NCBI GenBank assembly: GCA_028691965.1
Contig: JAQUYE010000008.1
Location: 1 to 56,162 of the forward strand
DNA: 56,162 bases
Direction of reading: 5' to 3'
Source: Paludibacter sp.
Lineage (GTDB): Bacteria; Bacteroidota; Bacteroidia; Bacteroidales; Paludibacteraceae
Both the position numbers and the translations under genes were made by a program. Under the pieces are notes generated by a model, which did not search any database, had not been told where the DNA came from, and was given only the letters and a program-made list of their open reading frames with translations. Of this stretch, positions 43,495 through 52,182 are shown in pieces. Within the stretch, counting starts at the first letter, position 1; each line of letters opens with the position of its first letter.

Positions 43495-43908
43495 ATGAAC
43501 ATCAATTACCCCGGGATTATTCATCGCCTAAACCATACTCAGGTTTGGGTGCTTCAACCCATCGAACTGGAAATCAATTCAGCTCAGTTTGTTGCGTTAC
43601 TTAAGGCGTATCAACCACATTGGGACATGCCGTTTGGCATTCTCTACGATTCGCGCGACGATTATTTTTATGTGTACCGGAGTGGATTTGTAGTGGGCAA
43701 GTACCGGTTTGTAGAAAAAGAAGATAACCGCTATCGCTGTTTGGAGATGTATGGAAACCGAAACAACAACGATTGTCTGGTAATTTTCGAAGTGCTGCAG
43801 GAAGCTTGTCGGCATCATCAGGTGCCGGTCAATCGTACCGGGTTGGAAGCGATGATATTGAAAACCAGAGAGCTAGTCGAAGCTGATTCCCGAAATGAGA
43901 TGTATTAA
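43495..43908 (+). CDS. hypothetical protein at the end of the island
   Basis: This 137-aa protein has no motif that I recognise. It starts MNINYPGIIHRLNHTQVWVL, has an aromatic, strand-rich middle (GILYDSRDDYFYVYRSGFVV) and a helical C-terminus (RTGLEAMILKTRELVEADS). It follows the PLD-like gene by 11 bp, so it is probably cotranscribed and part of the same system. It is not membrane bound and has no signal peptide. Confidence 0.7.
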   Translation: MNINYPGIIHRLNHTQVWVLQPIELEINSAQFVALLKAYQPHWDMPFGILYDSRDDYFYVYRSGFVVGKYRFVEKEDNRYRCLEMYGNRNNNDCLVIFEVLQEACRHHQVPVNRTGLEAMILKTRELVEADSRNEMY

Positions 43909-43921
43909 ATAGTGCCCCCTC

Positions 43922-44572
43922 TTAACTGCCTGACCAATCGGCATATGCTTTTTCTATCGTAGCTAACATATCTGCCGGCTGGCGTGCCCCTGAAATGGCA
44001 AACCTGCGATTGATCACAAAAAAGGGAACTCCCTGTACACCAAGCGTACGGGCTTCTTTCAGATCTTCTTCTACCTTTTGCTTATAGATATCGTTAGTGA
44101 GCGCTTCAGTTACTTCCTCTTCTGAAAGTCCGATTTCCTTTCCAATAGCGATTAAGGTGTTGTGATCATTCAAATTCTGACCATTGGTAAAATAAGCTGC
44201 AAACAGACTTTCCTCAGCACTAGCACCTAAGCCTTTGGTTTTTGCAAGTTGAATAAGACGATGCCCCTTCAGGGTGTTGGTTACTATTACTTTATCAAGC
44301 TTATAGTCCAATCCAACACGCTTAGCATACTGATTCACATCGTTGTGTGCTTTAACCGAATGTTCGTAGGGCATCCCTTTCATCTCAGCAACATAACTGT
44401 ATACATCGTTGCGATGCTCAGGTAGTTCGGGCATGGTGGGATCCAGCTGAAAGCTCTTCCATTCTACATCGATTTTGTGGTTGTGGGCAAATTGTGATAA
44501 TGCTGTTTCAAAATTTCGTTTGCCGATATAGCAAAAAGGACACATAATATCTGACCAAATCTCTATTTTCAT
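43922..44572 (-). CDS. DsbA-family (FrnE-like) oxidoreductase
   Basis: This is 216 aa from ATG 44572, starting MKIEIWSDIMCPFCYIGKR with the redox motif C11-P-F-C14 and no signal peptide, so it is cytoplasmic. The following helical insertion (about 60-140) and the cis-proline loop region GVQGVPFFVINRRFAISGAR match the 2-hydroxychromene-isomerase/FrnE branch. The longer start at 44623 is less likely because family members begin at this methionine. Its stop is only 14 bp from the convergent end of the island, and it is divergent from the serine hydrolase. Confidence 0.9.
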   Translation of the reverse strand: MKIEIWSDIMCPFCYIGKRNFETALSQFAHNHKIDVEWKSFQLDPTMPELPEHRNDVYSYVAEMKGMPYEHSVKAHNDVNQYAKRVGLDYKLDKVIVTNTLKGHRLIQLAKTKGLGASAEESLFAAYFTNGQNLNDHNTLIAIGKEIGLSEEEVTEALTNDIYKQKVEEDLKEARTLGVQGVPFFVINRRFAISGARQPADMLATIEKAYADWSGS

Positions 44573-44758
44573 CTTTGTTTCCATCATTTTATAATCGGTA
44601 GTCTCAGTAGTTTTTAACTGCATGAGTGATAAAATACTATGAGAAGAACAGTATACTAGAGGTAAAGTTCAGTTGGATGTGGGCGGGACTGTCAGGAGTT
44701 ACATTATCTTCAACTATAATATTTTTAGTCGGATGTCACAAGTATAAAAAAATAAATA

Positions 44759-44766
44759 TAATTTTG
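44759..44766 (+). promoter_or_regulatory. -7 box of the serine hydrolase
   Basis: TAATTTTG matches TAnnTTTG, 45 bp before the ATG at 44812. It supports that ATG, because the longer open frame from 44626 lies upstream of the predicted transcription start. No clear TTG partner is seen. Confidence 0.4.
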
Positions 44767-44811
44767 CTATCCACTATTCCTTCTCCGTTTAACTACCAAA
44801 TCCTAACGACC

Positions 44812-45921
44812 ATGAATAAAAATCACCTACGAATTGCAGTTGCACTGGTGTTGACCTTTTTTGCCCTCACCTCCTGCGAAAAAGACACGGAAGCCACTAA
44901 AAATCAGCTGCTTATTAATCAGTTAAAATCGGTTACCGATTCACTGCTCGAAGCCACCGATATACCCGGAATTGTTGCACTCGTGGTGGATCATAAGCAG
45001 GGGATCGACTGGCTCTACGCCACGGGTTACAGCGATATCGTCAATAAACGCCCGATGGATGGCCGGCATACTTTCAGGATTGGAAGTAATACTAAAACCT
45101 TTACCGGAGTGGTATTGCTTCAACTGGTCGACGAAGGAAAGCTAAAGCTGGAGGACAAGCTCTCGAAGTTTTATCCCGAATTTCCCCGCGCCGATAGCAT
45201 CACCATTGAAATGCTTTGTAATATGACGAGTGGAGTTTACAATTTTACCGATACCGAAGTTTGGCAGAAAGAACTGTTCAGTAATCCTACCAGGGTGTGG
45301 ACGCCCGAAGAGAGTGTTGAGATTGGATTTTCCGAAGATTTTTATTTCAAGCCGGGCGAGGGATGGTACTATTCGAATACCAACACTCTTATTTTAGGAA
45401 TGATTATCGAGAAGCTTACCGGTAATTCGCTTGCGACTGAAGTGAATAACCGGATAGTGAACCCCTTAAAGCTCAGTAACACCGGGTTGTTGACATCCGG
45501 AACAAATATCCCCGGTACCCATGGCAGGGGGTATTATGCCGGTGAATATGAAGAAGGTGCTGATATGACCGAATATTTTGATGTTTCGTGGGCCTGGGCA
45601 GCCGGTTCGGTTTATTCCACTCCCCGTGAACTTCAGAAATATGCCGAAGCGTTGGTTGAAGGCGATTTTCTGTCGAAAGAGCTTCACCAACGTCAGCTCA
45701 ACGACATGATCGTACTTTCGCCACTTGGTGCTTATGGGTTGTGTTTACTCAGGCGTGGCAGTTTCTACGGCCACAACGGTGCCGTTCCGGGGTATACATC
45801 ATCGATGTACCACAGCAACGAAAAGCAGTGCACTATTATTATTTACTTTAATTGTCAGTTGGATGTGATGCCCGACCTGCTGTTTGGGAAGTTTGTGAAA
45901 TTGATGTACGAGGATGAGTAA
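44812..45921 (+). CDS. serine beta-lactamase-fold hydrolase lipoprotein (class C / D-alanyl-D-alanine carboxypeptidase type)
   Basis: This 369-aa protein begins MNKNHLRIAVALVLTFFALTSC, a lipoprotein signal with cysteine 22. The active-site SxxK is Ser92-N-T-Lys95 (FRIGSNTKTFTG), the YxN motif is Tyr187-S-Asn189 (GWYYSNTN), and the third is HNG at His321 (GHNGAVPGY). It is probably a peptidoglycan carboxypeptidase or esterase in the outer membrane or periplasm; true beta-lactamase activity is not implied. Part of the coding sequence (45619-45848) is duplicated at 28546-28775. The open frame upstream of the start begins KYYEKNS and is not used. Confidence 0.9.
   Translation: MNKNHLRIAVALVLTFFALTSCEKDTEATKNQLLINQLKSVTDSLLEATDIPGIVALVVDHKQGIDWLYATGYSDIVNKRPMDGRHTFRIGSNTKTFTGVVLLQLVDEGKLKLEDKLSKFYPEFPRADSITIEMLCNMTSGVYNFTDTEVWQKELFSNPTRVWTPEESVEIGFSEDFYFKPGEGWYYSNTNTLILGMIIEKLTGNSLATEVNNRIVNPLKLSNTGLLTSGTNIPGTHGRGYYAGEYEEGADMTEYFDVSWAWAAGSVYSTPRELQKYAEALVEGDFLSKELHQRQLNDMIVLSPLGAYGLCLLRRGSFYGHNGAVPGYTSSMYHSNEKQCTIIIYFNCQLDVMPDLLFGKFVKLMYEDE
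45619..45848 (+). repeat. direct repeat copy B (inside the serine hydrolase gene)
   Basis: This segment is 95% identical (219/230) to 28546-28775 in the same orientation. The distance between copies is 17,073 bp. Homologous recombination between them would remove the entire helicase/methylase island plus the DsbA gene and most of the serine hydrolase gene. Confidence 0.9.
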
Positions 45922-45922
45922 T

Positions 45923-45936
45923 CGTGAAGCTTCACG
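45923..45936. terminator. short palindrome between convergent genes
   Basis: CGTGAAGCTTCACG is a perfect 14-bp palindrome lying between the stop of the serine hydrolase and the stop of the convergent permease gene. It is not followed by a clean T-run, so its function as a terminator is uncertain. Confidence 0.35.
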
Positions 45937-45938
45937 GT

Positions 45939-47051
45939 TCAATTCTTCTTATGATAACTCATAATTGCCCAGCTGTTAAAGAAGATGGCAAAGCCCGATA
46001 GTGCAGCAAAGGGTACAAGCAGGTCGTGCACTGTGCTGCCCTTGAGGTACACCAACCTGAATACCATGATGATGTATTTCAGGGGACTGAATGCACTGAT
46101 GGCCTGTGCCCATTCGGGCATGCTGGCAACAGGGGTGTACAGGCCGCTCATAAATATAAACGTCAGTACAAAAAAGAAAATCATAAAAATGGCTTGTTGT
46201 ATCGTGCTTGCATAGTTGGATACCACCAGCCCGAAACCGGATATGGCCAGCACAAACAGGCTTGAGAATACATACAGGGTTACAAAACTGCCTACAGGAA
46301 GAAATCCGTAGAATAGCCAGGCAGCAAAAAAGCTGATGGTGAGTACTACAAAACCCACTACCCAATAGGGGATAAGCTTGGCAAGTATAAAGTGAATTTT
46401 GCTTACCGGGGTAACATTCATTTGCTCGAAGGTGCCGCTTTCTTTTTCGCCCACAATATTTAATGCGGGCAGGTATCCACATACCAACGCCAGAATCATA
46501 ATCATGATGGCAGGGATCATATATACCTTGTAACTAAGTTGCGGATTGAACTTATACATGGGTACAATTTCGATAGCGGGTACTTGTCGTCCACGGCTTA
46601 CCTGCATAAGCTCACTGCGAATCTCCGAGTTGAAGTCGGCCACTATTGAGCTGAGGTACGCACTGCCCAACCCTCCTTTCATCCCGTTGACGGTATTTGA
46701 CGAGATCAACACAGTTGCCTTTCCCTCCCTGACCAGCTCTTTTTCAAAGTGGACAGGGATTTCGAGTAGTATATCCGACTCATGGCGTTCGATGCTCTTA
46801 AGGGCATCATCAAAAGTGGCCGATACATCGGTAATACGGTAATAGCCCGACGACTCAATTTTTCGTACCAACTCACCAGAGTAGGGACTTTTATCGCTGT
46901 CGACTATACTCAGGTTAAAGTTTTTCACATCGTAGTTGGCCACCAGGGGGAAAATAAGGATGGCCATGAAGGGCAGCGATATTACAAGCCGGGGGAGAAA
47001 CGTGTTTCTGAAAAACTGTTTAAACTCCTTTTCTATTAAATAGTGAAGCAT
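45939..47051 (-). CDS. ABC-2 type permease, subunit 2
   Basis: This 370-aa membrane protein has a cytoplasmic start (MLHYLIEKEFKQFFRNTFLP) and a first helix (VISLPFMAILIFPLVANYD). A large periplasmic domain (about 45-175) and five further helices follow, with the ABC2 motif region GEKESGTFEQMNVTPVSKI. It is the last gene of the efflux operon, 2 bp after the preceding permease, and its pair with that permease makes a heterodimeric channel of the YbhS/YbhR type. The substrate is unknown; together with a TolC and fusion protein it would export across both membranes. Confidence 0.9.
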   Translation of the reverse strand: MLHYLIEKEFKQFFRNTFLPRLVISLPFMAILIFPLVANYDVKNFNLSIVDSDKSPYSGELVRKIESSGYYRITDVSATFDDALKSIERHESDILLEIPVHFEKELVREGKATVLISSNTVNGMKGGLGSAYLSSIVADFNSEIRSELMQVSRGRQVPAIEIVPMYKFNPQLSYKVYMIPAIMIMILALVCGYLPALNIVGEKESGTFEQMNVTPVSKIHFILAKLIPYWVVGFVVLTISFFAAWLFYGFLPVGSFVTLYVFSSLFVLAISGFGLVVSNYASTIQQAIFMIFFFVLTFIFMSGLYTPVASMPEWAQAISAFSPLKYIIMVFRLVYLKGSTVHDLLVPFAALSGFAIFFNSWAIMSYHKKN

Positions 47052-47053
47052 TT

Positions 47054-48160
47054 TTATTCGAGTCGGTATTTAAAACGTTTTATACTAGCAGTTATCAGCA
47101 GTAATGCCATCGCACTTAACACGGCAACTTCTTTGATAACAGACGAAAATCCAAGTCCCTGAATCATTATCTTCTTGATGGCAATCATGTACCATTTGGC
47201 AGGAATGAGTTCGGATAACCATCGGAGAACAGCAGGCATATTCTCTATCGGGAACATCATGCCTGATAGCATCATTACGGGCAGTATCAATACCAGGGCC
47301 GATACCAGGAGTGCAACCATCTGCTTATCCACCGCCGACGAAATGAGTAATCCAAGTGCCAGCGAAACAAAGATAAACAGCAGTGACAGGAAGATGAGTA
47401 AGCACAGACTTCCGTTGATGGGCATCCCGAGCACAAAAACGGATACTAAAAGGATGGTTGCCAGGTTGATTACCGAAATAAAAAAGTAAGGAACTACTTT
47501 TGAGAGAATAATCTGAACAGGCCTCATGGGCGATACCAGTAGAACTTCCATTGTTCCCAGTTCCTTTTCGCGGGCAATGGATACGGAGGTCATCATAGCA
47601 CAAATGAGCATCAGTATCATCCCCATCACACCGGGAACAAAATTGTACGAACCTTTCAGGGTGGGGTTGTAAAGAAATTTTACCTCAGGAGTGATCCGGT
47701 AGGGAATTTTCAGGTCGCCCGTCAGCTCCTGCTGGTACTGCACAATCATACTGGTGGCATACATGGTAAGTGTTGACGCAGTATTGGGGTCGGAGCCATC
47801 GGCTACTAACTGAAGTTGCGCATCGCCTGTATGCATCATGCTTTCGTACATCCGCTCGCCAAACACCACCACCAGTCCGATGTCGCCACTTCTGAATACT
47901 TTTTCAATCTGATCGGGACTGTCAAGGTATCCCGAAAAGCTAAAGTAAGTGCTCATGGCCAGTTTATTTGTAATGCCCTGAGTAGCCACATCGCGCGAAG
48001 GGTCGTAGATGGCAAATTTGGTGTTCTTTACTTCGGTCGACATCATAAAGCCGAATAGCACGAGCATCACGATGGGCAGCAGCAACAGGATGACCATGGT
48101 CCATGTGTCGCGGGAAATATGATAATACTCTTTTCGTATAAATACTAAAAACTGTTTCAA
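47054..48160 (-). CDS. ABC-2 type permease, subunit 1
   Basis: This 368-aa protein has the same plan: MKQFLVFIRKEYYHISRDTW, the first helix VILLLLPIVMLVLFGFMM, a periplasmic domain (about 42-175), then helices and the cytoplasmic loop AREKELGTMEVLLVSPMRPV. It lies 1 bp after the ATPase stop and 2 bp before the second permease. It is similar in size and layout to YbhR/YhhJ-type proteins. Confidence 0.9.
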   Translation of the reverse strand: MKQFLVFIRKEYYHISRDTWTMVILLLLPIVMLVLFGFMMSTEVKNTKFAIYDPSRDVATQGITNKLAMSTYFSFSGYLDSPDQIEKVFRSGDIGLVVVFGERMYESMMHTGDAQLQLVADGSDPNTASTLTMYATSMIVQYQQELTGDLKIPYRITPEVKFLYNPTLKGSYNFVPGVMGMILMLICAMMTSVSIAREKELGTMEVLLVSPMRPVQIILSKVVPYFFISVINLATILLVSVFVLGMPINGSLCLLIFLSLLFIFVSLALGLLISSAVDKQMVALLVSALVLILPVMMLSGMMFPIENMPAVLRWLSELIPAKWYMIAIKKIMIQGLGFSSVIKEVAVLSAMALLLITASIKRFKYRLE

Positions 48161-48161
48161 C

Positions 48162-48920
48162 TTAATCGGCTTTACGGGTTGATTTACGTGCTAATTGGTG
48201 AAAAACTTCGTCCATGCTTTGAGCATTGAATTGTTTTTTAAGGTTCCCGGGAGTGTCGAGGGCTTCAATTTTACCATCTACCATGATGGATACCCGGTTG
48301 CAGTATTCGGCTTCGTCCATATAATGAGTAGTTACAAACACGGTAATACCCCTGTCGGCCGCCTGGTAAATCATCTCCCAGAAAGTGCGACGGGCAGCCG
48401 GATCCACACCGCCGGTAGGTTCATCCAGAAACACAATGGAAGGTTCGTGAAAAATGGCTACCGAAAAAGCTAATTTCTGTTTCCATCCCAGCGGAAGTGA
48501 TTTTACCAGCGTGTTACGTTCCTTTTCAAAGTCGAGTTGCCTGAGCAACCGGTCGGTGCGCGGCGCAATCTCTTTCGCAGGAACTCCATATATCCCGGCA
48601 AAGAGGCGTATGTTTTCCCATACCTTTAAATCGTCGTACAAGGCAAACTTCTGGCTCATGTATCCGATGGTTTTCTTGATCTGTTCCGATTGCGTGTTGA
48701 TGTCGTATCCCGCAACAGTTCCTTTGCCCGAACTGGCATTGCTCAGTCCGGTCAACATGCGCATGGCAGTGGTTTTTCCTGCTCCGTTTGCACCCAAAAA
48801 ACCAAAGATCTCGCCTTTTCTGACTTCAAAGCTGATGGAGTCGACAGCCGTAAAAGACCCGAATTTCTTGGTGAGGTTCTCTGCTGATAATACGATGTCG
48901 GTTGGTAAACTCTGTTTCAT
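48162..48920 (-). CDS. ABC transporter ATP-binding protein 2
   Basis: This 252-aa nucleotide-binding subunit has Walker A FLGANGAGKTTAMRML, Walker B IVFLDEPTGGVDPAAR and the H-loop FVTTHYMDEAEYC. The signature motif, normally LSGGQ, reads SLPLGWKQKL, a weakened form found in one of the two sites of some heterodimeric exporters. It lies 1 bp from the permease and 30 bp after the first ATPase. The ATPase pair of the operon may work asymmetrically. Confidence 0.92.
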   Translation of the reverse strand: MKQSLPTDIVLSAENLTKKFGSFTAVDSISFEVRKGEIFGFLGANGAGKTTAMRMLTGLSNASSGKGTVAGYDINTQSEQIKKTIGYMSQKFALYDDLKVWENIRLFAGIYGVPAKEIAPRTDRLLRQLDFEKERNTLVKSLPLGWKQKLAFSVAIFHEPSIVFLDEPTGGVDPAARRTFWEMIYQAADRGITVFVTTHYMDEAEYCNRVSIMVDGKIEALDTPGNLKKQFNAQSMDEVFHQLARKSTRKAD

Positions 48921-48950
48921 TGTGTATATATTTTTATCATCCTACAACTG

Positions 48951-49922
48951 TTAGCCCTTGCTCTCCGGCGACAAGTCCATAAAACAGTCTTCGATGGAAG
49001 CTTCAATTTTTTTGATAACAATGGAGCTATGTCCCAGCTTTTCCAATTCAGCCCGAAGTGCATCCATGCTCCACTCTTTATTTTTAAAGGTAATATGATG
49101 GGATTCGCCAAACGAGTAACCGGATCTGATAGCCGGGATGTTGCGCAGGTCGGTTAGCAGTTTCGACATTTCATCGCTGCTCACCGACCACAGTTCATGC
49201 GGATACTGCGACACAATATTCTGCGGGGTATCGATTTTCAGAATACGACCCTGCAGCAATAATGCTATCCTGTCGCACAAACTGGCCTCATCCATATAAG
49301 GGGTCGACACCAAAATGGTGATCTGCTGAGCTTTCAGCCGTTTCAGCATCTCCCAGAATTCTTTGCGCGAAACCGGGTCAACGCCGGTTGTTGGCTCGTC
49401 GAGAAATAATACCCTTGGCTTGTGGATTAACGCACAGCAAAGCGCCAGTTTTTGTTTCATCCCGCCCGATAGTTTGCCGGCTCTACGCTTTTTAAAGGGT
49501 TCAAGTTGTTTATAAATTGCTTCAATTAAGTGATAATTCTCCTCAATTGATGTATTGAACACTTTTGCAAAAACATTCAGGTTTTCTTCGACCGTCAAAT
49601 CCTGGTACAGCGAAAAGCGTCCCGGCATATAACCTACTTCATTCCGGATGGCCCTGAAGTCGGTTACTACATCGAAGCCTTCGACACGCACTACGCCGCT
49701 ATCAGCAAGCAGTAAGGTAGTAAGAATACGGAACAAGGTGGTTTTGCCGGCACCATCGGGACCGATAATTCCGAAAAGTTCGCCACGATTTACCTCAAAG
49801 CTGATGTCTTCCAACGCGCTAACGTTTACTTTTTCGAACGGCGAGTTCCTGACATAGCGCTTCGAAACCGACTGGCAGCTTAGGGCTAAGTCACTGGTGG
49901 AGGTGGTGTGTAAAGCCTGCAT
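48951..49922 (-). CDS. ABC transporter ATP-binding protein 1
   Basis: This is 323 aa from ATG 49922, which lies 1 bp past the stop of the fusion-protein gene; the earlier start at 49982 would add 20 residues inside that gene. Walker A is IGPDGAGKTTLFRIL, the signature is LSGGMKQKLALCC, Walker B is RVLFLDEPTTGVDPVSR, and a switch-like histidine is replaced in LVSTPYMDEASLC (P instead of H). The C-terminal extension (about 240-323) is of unknown role. The missing H-loop His in this subunit and the weak signature in the other suggest that one composite site is degenerate. Confidence 0.92.
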   Translation of the reverse strand: MQALHTTSTSDLALSCQSVSKRYVRNSPFEKVNVSALEDISFEVNRGELFGIIGPDGAGKTTLFRILTTLLLADSGVVRVEGFDVVTDFRAIRNEVGYMPGRFSLYQDLTVEENLNVFAKVFNTSIEENYHLIEAIYKQLEPFKKRRAGKLSGGMKQKLALCCALIHKPRVLFLDEPTTGVDPVSRKEFWEMLKRLKAQQITILVSTPYMDEASLCDRIALLLQGRILKIDTPQNIVSQYPHELWSVSSDEMSKLLTDLRNIPAIRSGYSFGESHHITFKNKEWSMDALRAELEKLGHSSIVIKKIEASIEDCFMDLSPESKG

Positions 49923-49923
49923 A

Positions 49924-50829
49924 TTAGTGTTGAAGTTGAAGGTCCACCTCTCCGTACATTCCAATTTTGAGGAAGCCATCATTTTCGACGGTAATTTTCA
50001 CCGCGTAAACCAGGTTGGCACGTTCATCTCTGGTATGAATTGTTTTGGGCGTGAACTCCGATTTGCCCGAAATCCATTCTACTTTACCATTGTATTTGCG
50101 GGTGTCTTCCCCAAAATCGGCAACAACCTTTACATCCTGTCCGATTTTCAGTTTAGTAAGCAGGTCGGAGGTAACATAAGCTCTGAAAATCATGTTCTCA
50201 AGGTCGGCAATTTTATACAGCGTTTTTCCCGGCATAGCCAGTTCGTGTGCTTCGGCATATTTTACCAGTACCGTACCATCAATTGGATTCACAATCCGGC
50301 ATTTCATCAATTGATCATTTAGCTGTTCAATCTGAATTTCAAGCGATGCAGCATCTTCATGTATACCTTTGGTTGTGAGCGACAAAGTCGATTTTTGAGC
50401 CACCAGTTGTTTTTCCAGTACCGCCAGTTGAGCAGTGATGTCATCCAGTTGTTTCTGGTTGGCGGCATTAGCCCGCACTAAGGCTGAAACCCGTTGTTGT
50501 TCTTTCTTATAGGTGCTGATTTGTTGCTCAATAACGGCAATTTGTTTGTGTGTTTCGGGCTGACGGCTCTTTAGTGCTTCGATGTTTTGTTGCAATTGCT
50601 TTTTACGTAAAAACAACTGCATGCTGTCGATGCTACCTACCAGCTGGTCTTTTCGTAAGGTGGTACCTTCCTCAAGGTTCAACTCAAGAATTTTGCCGTT
50701 TATCTCCGACGAAACAATTATTTCAGTAGCCTCAAAAGTTCCCGATGCATCGTACTGGCTGCTACTATCAGCACACGAAGTGAACACTGCCATTGCTATC
50801 CCCATGGATATGAATTGTATAGCTCTCAT
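49924..50829 (-). CDS. HlyD-family membrane fusion lipoprotein (YbhG/YhiI type)
   Basis: This 301-aa protein starts MRAIQFISMGIAMAVFTSC, a lipoprotein signal with cysteine 19. A biotinyl-lipoyl half-motif follows (VSSEINGKILELNLEEGTTL). Next is a long alpha-helical hairpin (about 70-160, RKKQLQQNIEALKSRQPETH), and then the second half (VNPIDGTVLVKYAEAHELAM) and a beta-barrel. It bridges the inner-membrane ABC permeases and the TolC channel. It is third in the TolC-HlyD-ABC-ABC-permease-permease series on the minus strand, 22 bp after TolC. Confidence 0.92.
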   Translation of the reverse strand: MRAIQFISMGIAMAVFTSCADSSSQYDASGTFEATEIIVSSEINGKILELNLEEGTTLRKDQLVGSIDSMQLFLRKKQLQQNIEALKSRQPETHKQIAVIEQQISTYKKEQQRVSALVRANAANQKQLDDITAQLAVLEKQLVAQKSTLSLTTKGIHEDAASLEIQIEQLNDQLMKCRIVNPIDGTVLVKYAEAHELAMPGKTLYKIADLENMIFRAYVTSDLLTKLKIGQDVKVVADFGEDTRKYNGKVEWISGKSEFTPKTIHTRDERANLVYAVKITVENDGFLKIGMYGEVDLQLQH

Positions 50830-50851
50830 TATGTTTAGTTTACTGGTTGTT

Positions 50852-52144
50852 CTAATTATTGGTGATGTTTTTAAGATTGTAAACCGCCATGGTTAACTCT
50901 ATTTCGCGAAGAGCCTTGTCCTGGATGGCGGTACGTTCGGCATTTATTTCCCTGATCAGGTCGGTGACCGTACGTGTGCCGTTTTCGACCTGTACTTCGG
51001 CCGATTTCTTTATGCTTTTGCGCAATGCAATAATCTCGGTATCGCTGATGAGCTGTTCTTTTAGTTTGGCAATCTCGTGGTGCGCATTGGTCACCTTGAG
51101 CTGAGTGTTGAAAAGAAAAGTTTCTTTTTGAGAGGCCACTGTTTGTTTGCTTACAGCTATTTTGCTGAGTTTATTGGCTTGCGAGTAGAGTCCGCTAAAA
51201 TTCCAGGTCAGTCGCGCACCAAGAACATAGTAAGAAGTAAAGCCCGGTTGAAGCATGTTGAGTCCGGGATTACCGTATCCTCCCTGTCCGAACACGCCCA
51301 GCTTCGGCAGGTTTTGTGATTTAATAAGCTTTTCCTGACTTGCTAATAAATTCGTCTGAGCATCAAACAGCTTTAATTCCAATCGTTTTATTGCGATGTC
51401 GCCGCCCACAGCAGTATCCACCACCGGTTTCTCCAGGGTAGCTGTCAGCGCAGCAACATCTCCCGTCATACCTGCCAGCATTTCTCTGAACGACTGTAAG
51501 GTGGCGCTTATTCCGGCTTTCTTTTGGTTCACTTTAAGCTGTTCCACCCGTATCCTATCCAGGTCGGTTTGATTAGCCACCCCATTTTCGAGAAAGGTGC
51601 TTAGCTTATCGTAGTTGGTTTGTAGTTCCTGTTGCAGCAGTTCAATTTGAATAATCTGCTCGTTTAACGCGAGAATTCCGAAGAACAGATGATTCACCCG
51701 CTCATTAATGGTATAGAGATCAACCTCCAGCTGTTGTTTCGCGAGCGCGGTGTTAGCCTTAATGTTTTCTTTTTGAGAGCTAATCATTCCACCATCCCAA
51801 ATAGTCTGGTTTACTTCGGCCACGACCCGGTATTGATCATTGCTGATCGATTCCATGGCAACAGCTTGTCCGGTCATCTGGCTGAGCAGCTGACTTAAAC
51901 CCGGGGGGATTTCGGTTACATCCGACTGATAAGTAGTTTGTGCCGACAGCGTTACCTGAGGCAAATAACCCTTGTTTGCAGTAGAGATGCTATAGTTCCC
52001 CGACTGTTCAATTAAGCTGTACTGCTTAATTTGAGGGTAATTATTTCTGGCTTTTTCGTGGCATTGATCAATGCTTAGTTGCCCGTATGCCGGCAAAGCG
52101 AACCAGCCGGCAGTCAGCAGCACTAAAAGAATGAATTTATTCAT
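50852..52144 (-). CDS. TolC-family outer membrane efflux protein
   Basis: This 430-aa protein has signal peptide MNKFILLVLLTAGWFALPAYG and two outer-membrane-efflux repeats, each a pair of long helices separated by beta-strand segments. The first repeat includes ISTANKGYLPQVTLSAQTTY and the second starts near KSQNLPKLGVFGQGGYG. It should form a trimeric channel. It is the first gene of the six-gene efflux operon. A TetR-type palindrome lies just upstream (52183-52198). Confidence 0.92.
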   Translation of the reverse strand: MNKFILLVLLTAGWFALPAYGQLSIDQCHEKARNNYPQIKQYSLIEQSGNYSISTANKGYLPQVTLSAQTTYQSDVTEIPPGLSQLLSQMTGQAVAMESISNDQYRVVAEVNQTIWDGGMISSQKENIKANTALAKQQLEVDLYTINERVNHLFFGILALNEQIIQIELLQQELQTNYDKLSTFLENGVANQTDLDRIRVEQLKVNQKKAGISATLQSFREMLAGMTGDVAALTATLEKPVVDTAVGGDIAIKRLELKLFDAQTNLLASQEKLIKSQNLPKLGVFGQGGYGNPGLNMLQPGFTSYYVLGARLTWNFSGLYSQANKLSKIAVSKQTVASQKETFLFNTQLKVTNAHHEIAKLKEQLISDTEIIALRKSIKKSAEVQVENGTRTVTDLIREINAERTAIQDKALREIELTMAVYNLKNITNN

Positions 52145-52182
52145 ACGATTACTGGTTTACAGTGATTTTGTGTGATTGGTAG

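Noticed and set aside
44626-44811. An N-terminal extension of the serine hydrolase (start at 44626)
   Set aside because: It precedes the predicted -7 box and would hide the clear lipoprotein signal peptide at 44812. The YYEKN stretch resembles the C-terminus of the isochorismatase remnant at 28.4 kb, but five residues are too few to claim a relation.
28546-45848. Campbell-type integration of a circle at the serine hydrolase gene
   Set aside because: It would leave the intact gene on the left and the 5'-truncated copy on the right; the observed order is the reverse, and copy A also lacks the gene's 3' end.
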